Positions 48,150 through 60,929 are shown, counted from the stretch's first letter. The stretch: DNA of 64,000 nt from Apricaphanius iberus (GCA_028564705.1 JAPXFQ010000494.1:1426001-1490000); one strand, 5' to 3'. Made by a program: numbers and translations. Notes: a model not told the origin generated them from the letters alone.

Positions 48150-49195
48150 AGAATCAGAATCAGAATCGGTTTTATTGCCATTGTTTGAGAACAAGTTCAC
48201 AAACTAGGAATTTTTCCCGGTACAGTTGTGCACATAAAACATTTAACATAAGTAAAAATAAAATAAAATAAAATAAAATAAAAAAATAAAATAAAAAATA
48301 AAATAAAATAAAAAGAATGAGCCATAAGACTAAAGTCTTTATAAATATTATAATCTGTATGTATATAAAAGAACTATGAAAAGATAAACATCCTTTTTAA
48401 CATGAGAACAGCAGCAGGGTTCCATTCACAGATGTGCAGGTGAATGACAGCAGCAGATCTAAGTGTGATCAGACCACACAGTGCAGTAAAATAAAGTTAC
48501 GTAGTGCAGATGGTTCTATCCTACATGGGTCTTTAACTGAACTATCGGGTCTTGTTATTGTTCATGAGTCTGATGGCGGAGGGGAAGAAACTGTTCAGGT
48601 GGCGGGAGGTGTGGGTCTGGATGGACCGTAGCCTCCTGCCTGAGGGGAGGAGGGAGAATAGTCGGTGTCCAGGGTGAGAAGAGTCAGCTGTGATCCGACC
48701 CACACGCCTCCGGGTCCTGGAGGAGAACAGGTCCCGGAGGGATGGGAGCCTGCAGCCAATCACCTTCTCAGCAGCACGCACGATGCGCTGCAGTCGGTGT
48801 TTGTCCCGGTCTGCGGCGCCGGGGAACCACACGGTGATGGAGGAGGTGAGGATGGACTCGATGATGGCCGTGTAGAACTGCACCAGCATCTCGGTCGGCA
48901 CTTTGAGTTTCCTCAGCTGCCGCAGGAAGTACATCCTCTGCTGGGCCTTCTTGATGAGGGAGCTGATGGTTGGCTCCCACTTGAGGTCCTGGGTGATGGT
49001 GGTGCCCAGGAAACGGAAGGAGTACACGATGGAGATGGGGGTGGGAGAGTCCATCAGGGTGAGGGGATACGGTGGGGCTGTGACTTTCCTGAAGTCCATG
49101 ATCATCTCCACTGTCTTCTGGGCGTTCAGCTCCAGGTTGTTGTGACTGCACCAAGAAGCCAGCCGGTCCACCTCTCTCCTGTAGGCGGACTCATC
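48150..49195 (-). mobile_element. 5'-truncated LINE (L2/CR1-type) nested in hAT-like element
   Basis: On the minus strand, residual ORF2 (48542-49171) is followed by a 3'UTR with an (AAAAT)n run (plus-strand view, 48250-48312). The end repeats GATTCT units (48151-48168 region), typical of 3' ends of L2-like fish LINEs. The 5' end is cut near 49195, where the host element's sequence resumes. Confidence 0.8.
48542..49171 (-). pseudogene. LINE reverse transcriptase C-terminal part
   Basis: An uninterrupted 209-codon frame reads DRLASWCSHNNLELNAQKTV, FRFLGTTITQDLKWEPTISS, KKAQQRMYFLRQLRKLKVP and AIIESILTSSITVWFP. These are the conserved blocks just after the catalytic Y-x-D-D of non-LTR reverse transcriptases, through the thumb region, and then the C terminus (HLNSFFPSAIRLMNN). 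The catalytic block and endonuclease are absent through 5' truncation. The frame's integrity suggests a recent insertion relative to the other LINE remains here. Confidence 0.9.
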
Positions 49196-50749
49196 ATTAC
49201 TGTCGCAAAACCCTATCGTGGCTTAAACGATAGAGATTCATATAAAACGATAAATGTTTTCTATTGTCCTGACGACATATTTCGTCATATCGCACAGCCC
49301 TATCTCTAGGTGGCTGTCATTTTGTTTCTACATCATGACTGACTGTTTTTTTTTCTTCAGATGAAACAATGTGAAACAACAGTTAGGGGCGGGGCAGTGC
49401 TGTATTACTGTTATTAGTGCTATTACAGTGCTGTATAGGTCATTACATTCAGTGAAACCTAATAACTGGTGCTCTTTATCTAGTGTCTTGCTAAAAAGGA
49501 GTGTATGATGAAACATTTGAGCAGTTTTTAAAACCACAGTATTTAAAATTGTTGGTATACTTCGATACCAGTAACTGTCTCATAACATTGATCTGTGGAA
49601 GAAAAACTATATCTTATTGTCAACTTATACTGAAATGACAATATTTGGTAGATTTATTTGAAATAGCTAACTAAGATATATAGCTAATAGCTAGGTTAAC
49701 TAGCTAGCTATTTTTTTCTACACTGGACCAGTGGTTATTTGTGGTTCAGTATTAGCAGTATTTTTTTTTATTTGGAACGTAACTCAAAATATATTCACGG
49801 AAAATCCTGACTGTGGAGGTTTTTTGTTGAGCACATTTAAAATATTTGGAAGACAATGCATCTTGGGAAGTTTTGATGCCTAGGCGCACTGCTACTCGAC
49901 ACGCTACTGGATGGTGTTAGCATAGCAGTGTGGTGGAAAAATAGCTTCTTCTTAAACAAAGATGAGACTGCAGTCCTTCAGGAGTTTTAGATATTTTGAG
50001 CAGGCATTTTGCAAGACAAACCGGTGCACCCAGAACTGTGCCATACGTGAACTCTGCCAACACCCTCCGATTACTGATATTGTATGGTATATAATAGTCA
50101 AAGATTATGTTCTTCAGTCCCTCCGACACAGTCCTGATGTCTGATCCGGCAATGCAAAAAAGTGCTGCTCAATGACATCTGTCTAAGCGCTCTCTACATG
50201 ACATAGTCCATAGATGCATTTACTAAATTGTGACTAATCAGGTAATTTTAATTTAAATACGTTGAAATATTCCTGTCACAGCAGCCAATCCAGGTGCGGC
50301 ACTTATTTTCCTGGGCACTTATTGGCTGTTCCCTCAAGGGCAGAACTAAGAAATTTTAATAATATTAGCATTTGCAGTAGTGCAAAAGACGGTTTCTGCT
50401 GTTTGTATTAATGCATAAAAAGGTATATTTGTTGTCTGAACAATTAAAATAGGCAGTTTGAAGCATTTTTAGATCTCAAGTAATTATGGATTTTTGCTAT
50501 TCATGTGCGATTGTGGCCTGTAATCCCCAGATCCACTATATTTATTTACTATGAAATGAGAGGATTTTCTTTCTGTAGTTAACTGAATGTCTTTTAGTTT
50601 ATCTATTGATTTAAAATGAGAACAGCTGAGTTTTGTACTGATTTTGACAAAAAAATATAATATATTCTCTTATGACTAATAATTAATAGATGAAAAAAAA
50701 AATCTATCAGCACTTCAACAAAAAGACGTTTTCCAATTCCTGGTTTCAA

Positions 50750-51040
50750 AATGGCACCCACTTACAAAAACAAAGGTTTGTCTTGGGACGTCCCCTCCTC
50801 GTTTAGAAATCACAAATGGCGGTTCCCAATCTTTGTCCTGGAAATTAGGCACCTAAACGTCGGTGCCTCACGTCAGATGTGATGAGGAACATCGTCATTA
50901 TTATCTGATTAATTAGTCTGAATTTCCCCTGAGAGACCCTCTTTTGTGGGAGGGCCGTGGAGTCAAAAGAATACTGGGCCTATTATCCAGCAGCATTTGC
51001 ATTAATGCTGTTTTTGCATAGTGGAGCTCCAATGCTTTTG
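50750..51040. promoter_or_regulatory. Candidate enhancer with SOX, POU and homeodomain motifs
   Basis: Non-repetitive intronic block. SOX-type AACAAAGG lies at 50769-50776 and an inverted CTTTGT at 50831-50836. A homeodomain-type GATTAATTAG is at 50907-50916. A perfect octamer extended by a homeodomain half-site, ATTTGCATTAAT, is at 50995-51006. The combination is typical of neural or embryonic enhancers. This is motif evidence only. Confidence 0.4.
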
Positions 51041-52799
51041 TCCTGTATTTTTTTTTAATACTTTGTTTCTTTTAGTCTGGCAGGTCTGATTAGGAGCAAC
51101 ACATGAATTGCACTTTCAGAAAATCAAATAGCAAAATGCTCCTTTGGATGTAAAAGGGATACATCCCTTGTTAGAACTCTAGACGAAAAAAACCCCAGAG
51201 ACTAAGACAATCATTTTCCATTTTTATCCATATTTAATTTGTAATATTCTGTAGCATTCAACAGAAACACAAACAAATTAGGAAATGAAAAAATAAAATA
51301 GCAATTACCAAGCTTTTGCACTTTGCTGAGACTTTGAACACCTTGAAGGAAGATATCTAAATCTTCTTTTGGTAATTTGTACCCATTCTACTTAGCAAAA
51401 GTCCACCAAATGTCTCTTTTCTGCAGCAATTTTCAGGTAGTAATCAGCTGAGAGGCAGTGTCCATCCTGGGCTGGCTACTGGTTCATCACACTCAGACGT
51501 ATAAGCAATTTAGAGTGGCAAGTTAATCTTTCAAACATGTTTCTGAACTGTTGGAAAAAGCCAGAACACTTGGAGGAAACTTACAGAAAATTAACCTCAG
51601 GGCATCATGCTGCCAACACGTTTCACTGTGGTTATAGTGTTTTTTTTGTTTTGTTTTCTGATGTGCCACACATATCTTTGGGAAATGTGGCCTAAAAATG
51701 TGACTCTTTTATATGATGAAACATTTTTTCTGAAATTTTTTGGAAGATTTGACCTAAACCTGGATGATTTCTTATGAAACTCTATTTCTTAGTGCTTTCA
51801 CAGGAAGAAGTTTGAACTCTGCCAAGGAGGTTTATGTTTTGCCAGGGTTTGTTCATATGTTTATGTTCTCTTAGCAGCATAAAATACCTACTGATGAATT
51901 TAGATCAAATTATCAGGAAATGTCCACATTGGGACCAGGAACGAGTGATTACATTTTCGGGGTTGTTCTGGATCACCATCTGGGTCGGGTTGGGGTGTTA
52001 CTGAGATACCTTGGCGCAGGTTTGAGCTCTACGAGTGCTTTTCTGGTTATTAACATAGAACATGATCGGCGCTTATTGAAAGCTTGTGCTCCCTCTGTTT
52101 CATGTTTTCATCATATTTGGCAAAAACGTCCAGTATTTGTCACTGTAGTTTTTATTATACCCTTCTCCTGACTGATACATTTAGACAGTGAGATATTCCT
52201 TCTTTTTAACCTCTCTGTAAAGTGCGCTTTTAGATAAAAGATGCAAATGGCCGTAAAATCCTACTGGGACCGTATAGTTTTTTTCAAGTTAATTAGATAA
52301 AATTTGTGTAAAGTTGAGAAGACCGAATGCTAAACCCGAATCCAAAGTTTTAGTTTAGGGATGTGAACATTTAGGGAACAATTCAAGAGATTCTTTTTTA
52401 TGTCTTTCCCCCTTTGTGGATGTTCTTGCGATCTGTCCAGTTGGCCCTGCAAGAGAGTTGGGTTTACACAATAAATGGATGCCCCCCCCCCTAACTTAAT
52501 TGTTTATTTTTTCAGTTCCCTCGTAAACAAAATGTGTCACGTTGCTGTTTTAAAAAGTTTGAAAATAATTGTTAGTGGTCCAAATTTCCTACGATTTAAA
52601 TTGCTGGGATTTCAACGGGGGCGTTGTCCAGACGTCCTCTGAGAGTTTCTGTGCACATGTGCAGTGGTGGATGAGTTGGCCTCTCGCTGGGGCTCTTAGA
52701 GGTGGAGCTGCATCAGTTTGAGAGCATGGACTCTGCTTGGATTGATCAGGAAAGTTTATTTAATTTAGTCACGTTGAAGGCAAACTCTTAACTTACTGT

Positions 52800-53170
52800 A
52801 GGTGATGAAATCTATAGTGCATGTGTGTGTGCTCGCATAGAGAAGGGGGGTCGCTGATCGCCTGCTCTGTGTTTCCACCCTTCAGCGCTCTCTCTGTTGC
52901 CATGGAGAGACCGTTCTTTGCTTTCCCATAGGAGGAGAAATTAACACCATTTTTAACTGGCCCGGGGGCCTCCCCCCCTGTGTGGGAGATAGTCTTGAGT
53001 TGTTCTGCCACGCGCATGCGGGCTCACACACCCGCAGCCTTTAAGACGACAATAATCTCCCAACTGTCATTTTTAATACCTCTGCGAGGGCCAACGTTGA
53101 ACGAACTGGGACAGAGTAATGATGGCCTGAAAATGCCGAGGTGGACTCTGGGATGTGATGATGTATGAGG
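52800..53170. promoter_or_regulatory. Candidate non-coding element, GC-rich
   Basis: A non-repetitive, GC-richer block in the nol4l intron. It has a partial X-box GTTGCCATGGAGAG (52896-52909), GAAATTAACACC and GACAATAATCTCCC. No repeat or coding signature. Confidence 0.3.
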
Positions 53171-53469
53171 AGAGTCATTTACGTGCTGCTTTCTTTTTCT
53201 TTTTTTCTTTTTTAAAGTCACGGTCTGGAACATAAACAGTGGCTGTCTGCGGGGGCCGGTGGGATACTGGGGATGTCACACACTCCATCAAATATTCCTC
53301 CTCATGGAAGTCACAGAAAGAAATGCACACACACACACACACACACTTACATGGGACAGTGATGTCGAGCTCGGTACATTGAATGTGGGTTTAATGACGG
53401 GGCTTTATGAACTGAAGCAGAGTGCAGAGCATGATTGTAAAGAAAAGGACAGGGAGTGTCTTTATACTG

Positions 53470-54085
53470 GTTTTTTCACGATACTAACATGTCAAACTCG
53501 ATTCGATACGGAAAAAAACCCCATCAATACTGGATTTTGATTGAAACCCATTTATTGAACAAGCAGACACAAGGAATAACATTCCTTTTATCTACCTACA
53601 TTAAATTTGTAGTGCAAAAATAAACTGTAAGGAATTGTTAGGTTTAAACAATTTCTCTTAAAATTTTCAAGTATCAGCAGTTTTTAAAAGTGCACTCAAA
53701 AAACTGGTAAACGATAACACGATTTAAAATTGTGTAAAACTACATAATGAGGTCTTAAAATAAGGAAAAGCACAGGACTCAAATGACAATATATATTAAC
53801 TAAAAATGGAAAAAAGAACATATTTAAATAACACTGTCAGTCAAACTTGTGCATTCAGAAAGCATAAAAAAAACCCCCCAATGAGGTCTCGAAATGAGAA
53901 AAAAAACAGCACTTAATATGAAAACATGGCTGTCAGGGAATGTGCGTGTCCGTGTTCTCCGAAGGAGGCTGCGTATACGACAGCCTCGAAAATATCGATA
54001 CCACGGGAATAGAATTTCTAATTTAGATACCAGTTTGAGTGTTGATTAATATCTAGGTATCGATTATTTTAACAACCCTATTTTA
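53470..54085. mobile_element. Probable degraded hAT-like element
   Basis: Its edges carry CACGATACTAACATG (left) and GGTATCGATTATTTTAACAA before CCCTA (right), echoing the GATA-rich termini of other hAT-like copies. Inside are tandem AAAATGAG and CACTT fragments and no gene. Exact ends were not resolved. Confidence 0.4.
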
Positions 54086-55803
54086 TTCGTGCACAAATCT
54101 GTGCACGCTGTGAAGGTGATGCTCTCTTTCATGCTGTTTTCAGTCATCAGTACACGTTTTAGTGCTGATGTCACTATGGCTCATTGCGCCGGGCGGCAAG
54201 GCCTAAGAGTGGCACAAGCCCTCCAAATGAGATTTTGATGCTTATTATGATGTCCACTCTCTACAGAACAGGCATTCATCTCAGTGATGTGTACATTGTA
54301 AGTAACATGATGTAATACTGCTGAAGATCTGTGGTGACCAATCTGTTTGCCATGGTGGACGAAAGTGTCAATAAAAGAAGCCAGTTGCTACAAGATTAGA
54401 TTTTCTTTCAAAATTAAAAAAGCAAAAACCAGTTTAATGTGAATTCTTTTACTTTTTATCTGATCAACTGTAACCTAATCACATAATTTCAAACAAACAA
54501 AATAATTAGAATTATTTTTAGTAAAGGGATCTGTAAAACCTAGTTTAAACTTTTATGCCAGCGCAGCGCCATCATCCGCCGATCCAAGCGCACAACATGA
54601 CTACAATTTTTAAATATCCTTCAAAACCTACGGCGAGCACAAGCTTGTAATCGGTGCGCCACTTCCTTTAAATGTTTTGAAAGCACCACAATAAAAAAAA
54701 CAAAAACATCCTCCACAGTGCTGAAGATATCTAGCTGCAGACACGGAGAATACGATCGTCTTAAATAAAAGTGTCCAGCATTCGTTACAATAGCATCTGA
54801 GGAGCTTTTATCATATTTGTTCATGAAAAGCAATTTTGAGGATTGAAAGAGGCTGAAGTTGTTCAAGTGAAGAGTTTTAGTTTAAAAATGAAAAAGCTAA
54901 AAAGTTAAGATGCCTACGGTCTTCTACGAAGTGCACTGGGCAGAAGTGCAGATAAGGGTTCAAGGACTTAGTGAAAAAGTATTGGGACAGCGAGGATTAC
55001 GCTTATTACGTATCTCCATGACAACCAAAATGGGGGTGCCGCTCGCAGTTTGTGTTATTTTGCTGCTTGATATGATAAAACTGAAACATTTTCTAAGTTT
55101 GATAAATACAAATTATGTCTAGCAAATTCTATAGCAAAAAGTCCAAAGTTATAGAACATAATGTATTTTAATCAAAGGCACCAACTGTATATATTTATTT
55201 AATTTATTTACAGAAAATATTGAAAGATTTTTCATTATTTAAAGGAATGTTTTATTGCATTATTTATATTTGTCAAACCTGCTGTGTTAAACGAACTGAC
55301 ACAGAAATGCCGGGAGATTCTCTTTTCCCCAGTAATGAATAAACCCAAACATCGTATTATTTAAAATATAGAGAAATGGGTTCTTTGATTATTTAAAAGG
55401 TTTAAGTTTTTGTTTTATGACTTGCTAAAAACACATAGTGGCTTATCATATCCAAAAATACACACAACTTTATCAGTAAACAATATTTTTCAACAGATAT
55501 GCATCTTTCTAACAGCTAACTATTCGTCTGTATTTACTTACGTACAAAATGATAATATTCAATATTTTGAGGCTTCAATAGCTGGGGCTGTCGCAAACAT
55601 GTCCTCATCAATACTTACAAATGATCGTTCTGTAACGCAGGACGCTCCGCTATAGGCACATATTTAAATTATACATATTAATTTAGGCTAAATCTTTTCA
55701 CCTGCAACTTGGCCACGTTAATGTCACTTCAGGCCGAGCCCATGAAATTTAATTTATGCATTTTTTTTCAAGTGTGCGGCCGTTCTGCCACGTTAGGACC
55801 ATT

Positions 55804-55833
55804 ATCCATCCATCCATCCATCCATCCATCCAT
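55804..55833. repeat. (CCAT)n microsatellite at a repeat tail
   Basis: About seven CCAT units are followed by TTTTCTATTCCGCTTATGA, a combination common at fish LINE/SINE tails. A shorter (ATCC)n lies near 40190-40210. Confidence 0.8.
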
Positions 55834-56104
55834 TTTCTATTCCGCTTATGATGGTTTTAAGGGTCTTGTGAAAAACAATACAAAACATGCAGCCTAATGC
55901 TTTCAACTTTTATTAATTGAAAGAAGACTTTCAAAATCTGTTAATACACTACAGTGGATTTTGTATTGAAACATCAATCAGATGAATACATAACTAATAT
56001 ATTAATTAATATTTTATCCCTAGCAGTCTCCAAACCAGACTCCGGTTTATGGTTAATGTCCCCGGCAATTTTAAGAACAAACTGACGCCTTTACACTTGA
56101 AAAT

Positions 56105-56560
56105 AGGCAAAACAAGGCAATTTTATTTATACCTCACACTTTCAACACAAGGCAATTAAGGTGCTTTACATATTTACAAAAATTTGAAAATTAAAACATA
56201 GAATTTCTAAAAGAAAGCGTTAACGAAAATTTACTAAAGAAAATGTATGTAAAATTATGAAAATTTTAAAAACTGATGAAACATAAGAATCACTTAAAAT
56301 ATTTAGGAATAACAGTAATTCAAAGAAAACATTTAGTGATTAGAGCATAAGAGTACATGAATACAAAAATATGAAAATTACAAACAGAAACCATTTAGCG
56401 TTTGACAAAAGTAATAACAGTAATTAAAACAGTAATTAAAAAGAATGAACGCAAAGGTCGTATCAGTTACTCATAAGCAAGTCTAAATAGATATGTTTTT
56501 ATTTTAGATGTAAAATAAATTTGTCGGAGAGGTAGCTGGGACCATTTCTTTGCCTTCGTG
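56105..56560 (-). repeat. LINE 3' end remnant (minus strand)
   Basis: It starts GGCAATTTTATTTATACCTC with TTTCAACACAAGGCAATTAA, and continues through an A-rich stretch to CTAAATAGATATGTTTTTAT. This parallels 60930-61330, where the decoded C terminus is clearer. Diverged. Confidence 0.5.
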
Positions 56561-57231
56561 TCACAGAATTCCATACGCAGCACTGGATTGTGGGTAATAT
56601 CCTTCGCTGAAGCCTGCATGCAGAGCGAGGGTGCAGATAAGGCGGGGCGAGATTCTCCCTTCTGGAGAATCAGTACACCCTACGCCCCTCAACGGGAACT
56701 AGCAATTTAAGGGCACAAGGATGCCAGTGTGAGTACTGGGACAGGGCCATAGTCCCTATTAGTGGTAGAGCCGAACCCAAACACAATATTCAGAAAGGCA
56801 CAAAAAACGTGTTCTGTACTACAGACATTTGTTTCAAGCAAATATTTTATGAAATACGTGTGATTGGGAGCAAGGAATATTTTTTGTGTGCCTAGTGTGC
56901 CACTAGGAAATGAATCACTGGAGAAAAATATTAACTTGCACTCAAAGCAGAGACTTCACTCCTGTGCAGTGCCATCATTATGAATGTGCGCAGACAATAA
57001 CCAACAAACACTGACAAAAACACAACTCAAGGATAACTAAGGAGCACGGCTACATTTGGAACACAAATTATAACGTACAACAGAGAACTTCTACAATTAA
57101 CACAAACACATTACCCGAAAGTAGGAACAGACCCTAATAATGTCCTCCAACAGCCTAGCCTAAAGCAGCATAGCTACTAACATTAACCTGTCTCCTAGCT
57201 ACTAGGAGACCTGGCTACCAACACTCTGTCT

Positions 57232-57610
57232 GAGTCCTCCTGACCCGTGGACGGTGTAGGGCCGGTAACGGCCCCCGTCATGCCGGGGTCTTCTCGGAGT
57301 CGGGTTGTTTGAGAATGCAGCCCAAAGTGGGTGGTAAACTCCATCTAAGGCTAAATACCGGCACGAGACCGATAGTCGACAACTATCTTAAGGAAAAATA
57401 GACAGAACTGAGAGGACAGAGTTGAAGAGGGCGAGAAACGTTTAAGAGATAAACGGGTGGGGTCCGCACAGTCTGCCCGGGGGATTCAACCCGGCAGGTA
57501 ATGGGCGGCCGCACTGTGCGGGAGGATCCCCTTGAGGGACCTCTCTCCGGCGCTGGCTGGCCCCTGTGGGGCGCATTTCTTCCGCGGCGGTAAGCCGCGA
57601 CCGGCTCCGG
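57232..57610 (+). rRNA. Decayed 28S rRNA fragment (5' region) inside a LINE tail
   Basis: This 379-bp stretch is collinear with the 5' part of vertebrate 28S rRNA. It includes CCGTGGACGGTGT, GTCGGGTTGTTTGAGAATGC, GTGGTAAACTCCATCTAAGG, CTAAATACCGGCACGAGACC and CGGGTGGGGTCCGC. It then runs into the expansion segment with GGGAGGATCCCCTTGAGGGA, ending at GCGACCGGCTCCGG. It carries substitutions and small deletions compared with the mature rRNA, such as a shortened TTAAGG to TAGACAG stretch, so it is a pseudogene fragment. Both sides carry the same LINE-tail sequence (CTACTAACATTAACCTGTCTC at about 57175 and 57697), so it lies within the 3' region of the minus-strand LINE at 57640-58790, antisense to that LINE. 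Confidence 0.85.
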
Positions 57611-57639
57611 ATCTTTACCTGGCTTACATTAATCTATCT

Positions 57640-58790
57640 CTACCTAGCTACTCTACCTCTTCCTATCTCTTCTAACTTTTGACACTCTGCCTGACTACTA
57701 ACATTAACCTGTCTCTTCCTATCTACCTGTCTGACCTGACTCTAACTACCTATAAACATATCTCTAACTGTAAGCTTTGTCAAAGAGGAAAGTTTTTAGC
57801 CTAGTTTTAAAGATAGACAAATTGTCTGCTTCACGAACCAACCCTGGGAGCCGGTTCCATAGGAGGGGAGCCTGATAGCTGAAAGATCTGCCACCCATTC
57901 TACTTTTAGAAATCCTAGGAACTACCAGTAAACCTGCAGTCTGAGAGCGAAGGTCTCTGTTAGGAACATATGGAACAATCAGGTCTCTTATGTATGATGG
58001 AGCTAGATTATTAAGGGCTTTATATGTCAGAAGGAGGATCTTGAATTCTATTCTAGATTTTACTGGGAGCCAGTGAAGAGAAGCTAAAACAGGGGAAATG
58101 TGATCTCTTCTTTTAATATTCATCAGAATCCTAGCAGCAGCATTTTGAACTAACTGAAGACTTTTAATTGTATTCTGTGGACTACCTGATAATAGACAGT
58201 TACAGTAATCCAGCCTTGAAGTAACAAAGGCATGGACTAGTTTTTCAGCATCATTCCTGGACAGGATGGTTCTAATTTTTGCAATATTCCTAAGGTGAAA
58301 AAGGAAATCCTAGAGACTTCTTTAATGTGAGATCTAAATGACATATCTTGGTCAAAAATGACACCGAGGTTTTTTGCTTTATTACTGGAGGCTAATTTAA
58401 TGCCGTCCAGGTGAAGGGGCTGACTAAGTAGTTTCTTTTTCAGAGCTTCTGGTCCAAAGACGACAACTTCTGTTTTATCAGAATTTAGAAGCAAGAAGTT
58501 TAGAGTCATCCAAGTTTTTATGTCTTCCAGACATGCCTGTAGTCTACCTAACTGATTGGATTCATCAGGATTAATGGATAGATATAGCTGTGTATCATCT
58601 GCGTAACTATGGAATTTTATCCCATGCTGCCTAATTATTTTACCAATAGGAAGCATATATATTGTAAAGAGAATCGGCCCAAGCACTGGACCCTGTGGTA
58701 CTCCGCAAGTAACTATTGAGGTTGAGGAAGATCTATTGTTTACCTGAACAAACTGAAATCTGTTAGACAAATAAGATTTAAACCAACCTA
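57640..58790 (-). mobile_element. Truncated L2/CR1-type LINE
   Basis: The minus-strand element retains the reverse transcriptase from just before the catalytic block to the C terminus, then a 3' tail of short CTAAC/CTACC-rich repeats (57640-57760). The tail continues beyond the 28S fragment to about 57150. The 5' end is lost near 58790. Confidence 0.75.
57764..58770 (-). pseudogene. LINE reverse transcriptase with YADD motif, frameshifted
   Basis: The frame 58770-58237 includes CGVPQGPVLGPILFTIYM and the catalytic HSYADDTQLYLSINPDE, then LLNSDKTEVVVFGP and NLGVIFDQDMSFRSHIKEVS. After a frameshift near 58290 the next frame contains [13 protein letters not shown] and [11 protein letters not shown]. 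It then reads [20 protein letters not shown] (57764-58123) to [20 protein letters not shown] and ends FLFDKAYS. These are the conserved RT blocks and C terminus of L2-type fish LINEs. The endonuclease domain is missing, so it cannot act on its own. Confidence 0.85.
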
Positions 58791-60149
58791 GTTAAGTGAA
58801 AAACAGGACTTTAATACCTATTCTGAATATTACTCGAATACAAATACTTCTCCCCCTTCAACAAATACAATTACAAATAACAATACCAGCTGCTTTGCAC
58901 ACCCTAGTCTCTATCATTATATGTGTGTGTGCATGTCATTGCAAACCTGCTGACAGAGAAGAAAAAGCTAGGCTTAAGTTTTGTACATTTCAAGTTTTAC
59001 CTCCTGTATTTAGCCATGTTTAAAAAATTGGTACGCCAAATACTAATTTTGAACAATTCAGTGGATATTTGTGGCCTTACTTGCTTTGAAATTAAAACTC
59101 TGTGTAATGAATACAAATAGTTGATATGTTCTACTTTTAAGATTTTTAATTTGTTTTAGGGCTGGATGAGATGGCCTACACTATATATATATGCTATATA
59201 TATATAGCAGCACAAGAATTCTAAAAACACAAATAGAGATAAAGATATTTTAATATAAAATAAAAGCTAAAGATTAAGAAAATAAAGTTCAAAATTGTCT
59301 TCTTTCCTGTTTACTTATTTATACGTATAATATTATACAAAAAGACACCTGCATATAAATGTGAATTAGAAATGCTTCAAGTTAAACAGGTTTTTTGTTG
59401 TGTTAAATGATTAACAGAAAACGTAAAACATTTTTATATTTTGAGTGAAGCCAAACACTGTTTTAACTCAGTTTTCTTGCGTACCTGGTACAAAGTATGT
59501 AGGCACAGCTTAATGAAATCATCAAAATCTCTACCTTTGGCTACGTTTTTATAATTTCTACCTTATATCTGTTATATTGCCCACTACTAATTTGTGTGTA
59601 TGGTTTTTAAGGCCTCAAATCGATAAAAACTTCAGCCTGAAACATGGACTGTAAGCACCAGCAGGGCCTGATTTTAAAAAAAGTGGTTGCACAAAAATAT
59701 TCCAAATCTGAACACCTGAAATAGATAATTAAATAAAAAAGAGATCCTTTAAAACACGTTTTGAGATTTATTAAACCTTTTATTGAGTTTGTGACAGCTA
59801 AAAACAGCTGCTTCAGTGACTATTTATTTAAATTAGGACCTCTTTAGATTGAGAAAAGCAACAAAAGCACACTGCAGGACTCATTAAACTTGGATTTAGC
59901 TGTTCCTGCACTGATTTTTCAGACGAGGAAAGATGGTTGTTGATGGGGCAGAAGCAGAGACTGCACTGCACTCACTGCACGCACATACAGGAGAAACAAG
60001 GCTTGCCCCATTTATGTGTTCATTAGCTAGTTGACAGATTTACTGGTGGAAGATGGGACTTTAAGAGGTGACCTGTTGTCACATCTGCAGTGAGATAATC
60101 TGAGTCATGAGGTTTGTTGACACAGCCATTTTTACTCCCCTCCTCTCTC

Positions 60150-60200
60150 TTACCACACACACACGCCGAAAGCACCTGAACACACACACACACACACCCA
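60150..60200. repeat. (CA)n-rich microsatellites
   Basis: Two short CA tracts lie here, with similar ones at 36426-36451 and 53322-53347. Confidence 0.8.
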
Positions 60201-60929
60201 ATTCCTTCCTGTTAAGCTACTTATTGTGCAGCTTCCTCATGAGAATAAAGTCTCCATCTATATGCTGCTAGACTTGAAGAAAGTTTGGTTCAAAGCGTCA
60301 TCCCTGCCTTGCTGATCTTCTGCTCGTCACACTCTTGATTTCTTGTGGGTCTCGTCACTCCTCGGTGGCGTGCCTTTGTGACCCGGCTGCTTCCCATGAA
60401 CCCCCCCCCCCCCCTCCTCTTCTTCTTCTCTTCCTGACCTGCCTCTGTGCAGGACTGCTCCTCTCTCCCCTCGCAGCTTCAGTGTGTGTGAGCGCCAGCG
60501 GGGGTGGGGGCAGCAGACTCAACCCCTCCAGTCTCCTAGCAACAGAGCGGTTTGTTGCGGGACGGGGGGGGGGGGGGGGCAGGGCATGGGGGCTGGTTGT
60601 ACAGTGGCTGGGGAGAGCAAAGTCCTGAGGGATTAGAAAGCGGGAGAGAAGGAGGAGGAAGAAGGAGGGACAGAGTTTTGCTGTGCTGTTGGTGATTAGC
60701 GATGCTACCATGTATCGTTTGCTCCATAAAGTGGCGTGCTGCTGAGGAGACTGAATATCTGTAATGCTGCTCAACATCTGTCCTCCTCTGAGATGTTGCA
60801 GCTACAGGCTCTTCCAGGTCCTCACACACTAACACACACATCCTGACTTCCTGCTGAGGTTTGGGTCAATGATGCCATCCACTGTTGACTTGCGTTTGGA
60901 AACAAAAAGCTCACTGATTCAGGAGGGTA

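Larger units (their letters stand above)
47088..49302. mobile_element. hAT-like element (TAGGGCTGGGCGATAT) with nested LINE
   Basis: The left end is TAGGGCTGGGCGATATAGC and the right end CATATCGCACAGCCCTA. The flanks ACTCTAGG (47080-47087) and TCTCTAGG (49303-49310) match 7 of 8, supporting an 8-bp target-site duplication. The interior holds repeated GATATA motifs and a truncated LINE at about 48150-49195. No transposase core is recognisable. Confidence 0.75.

Noticed and set aside
57232..57610. Functional ribosomal DNA
   Set aside because: Only part of the 28S 5' region is present, with deletions and substitutions, embedded in a LINE tail with no 18S or spacer.
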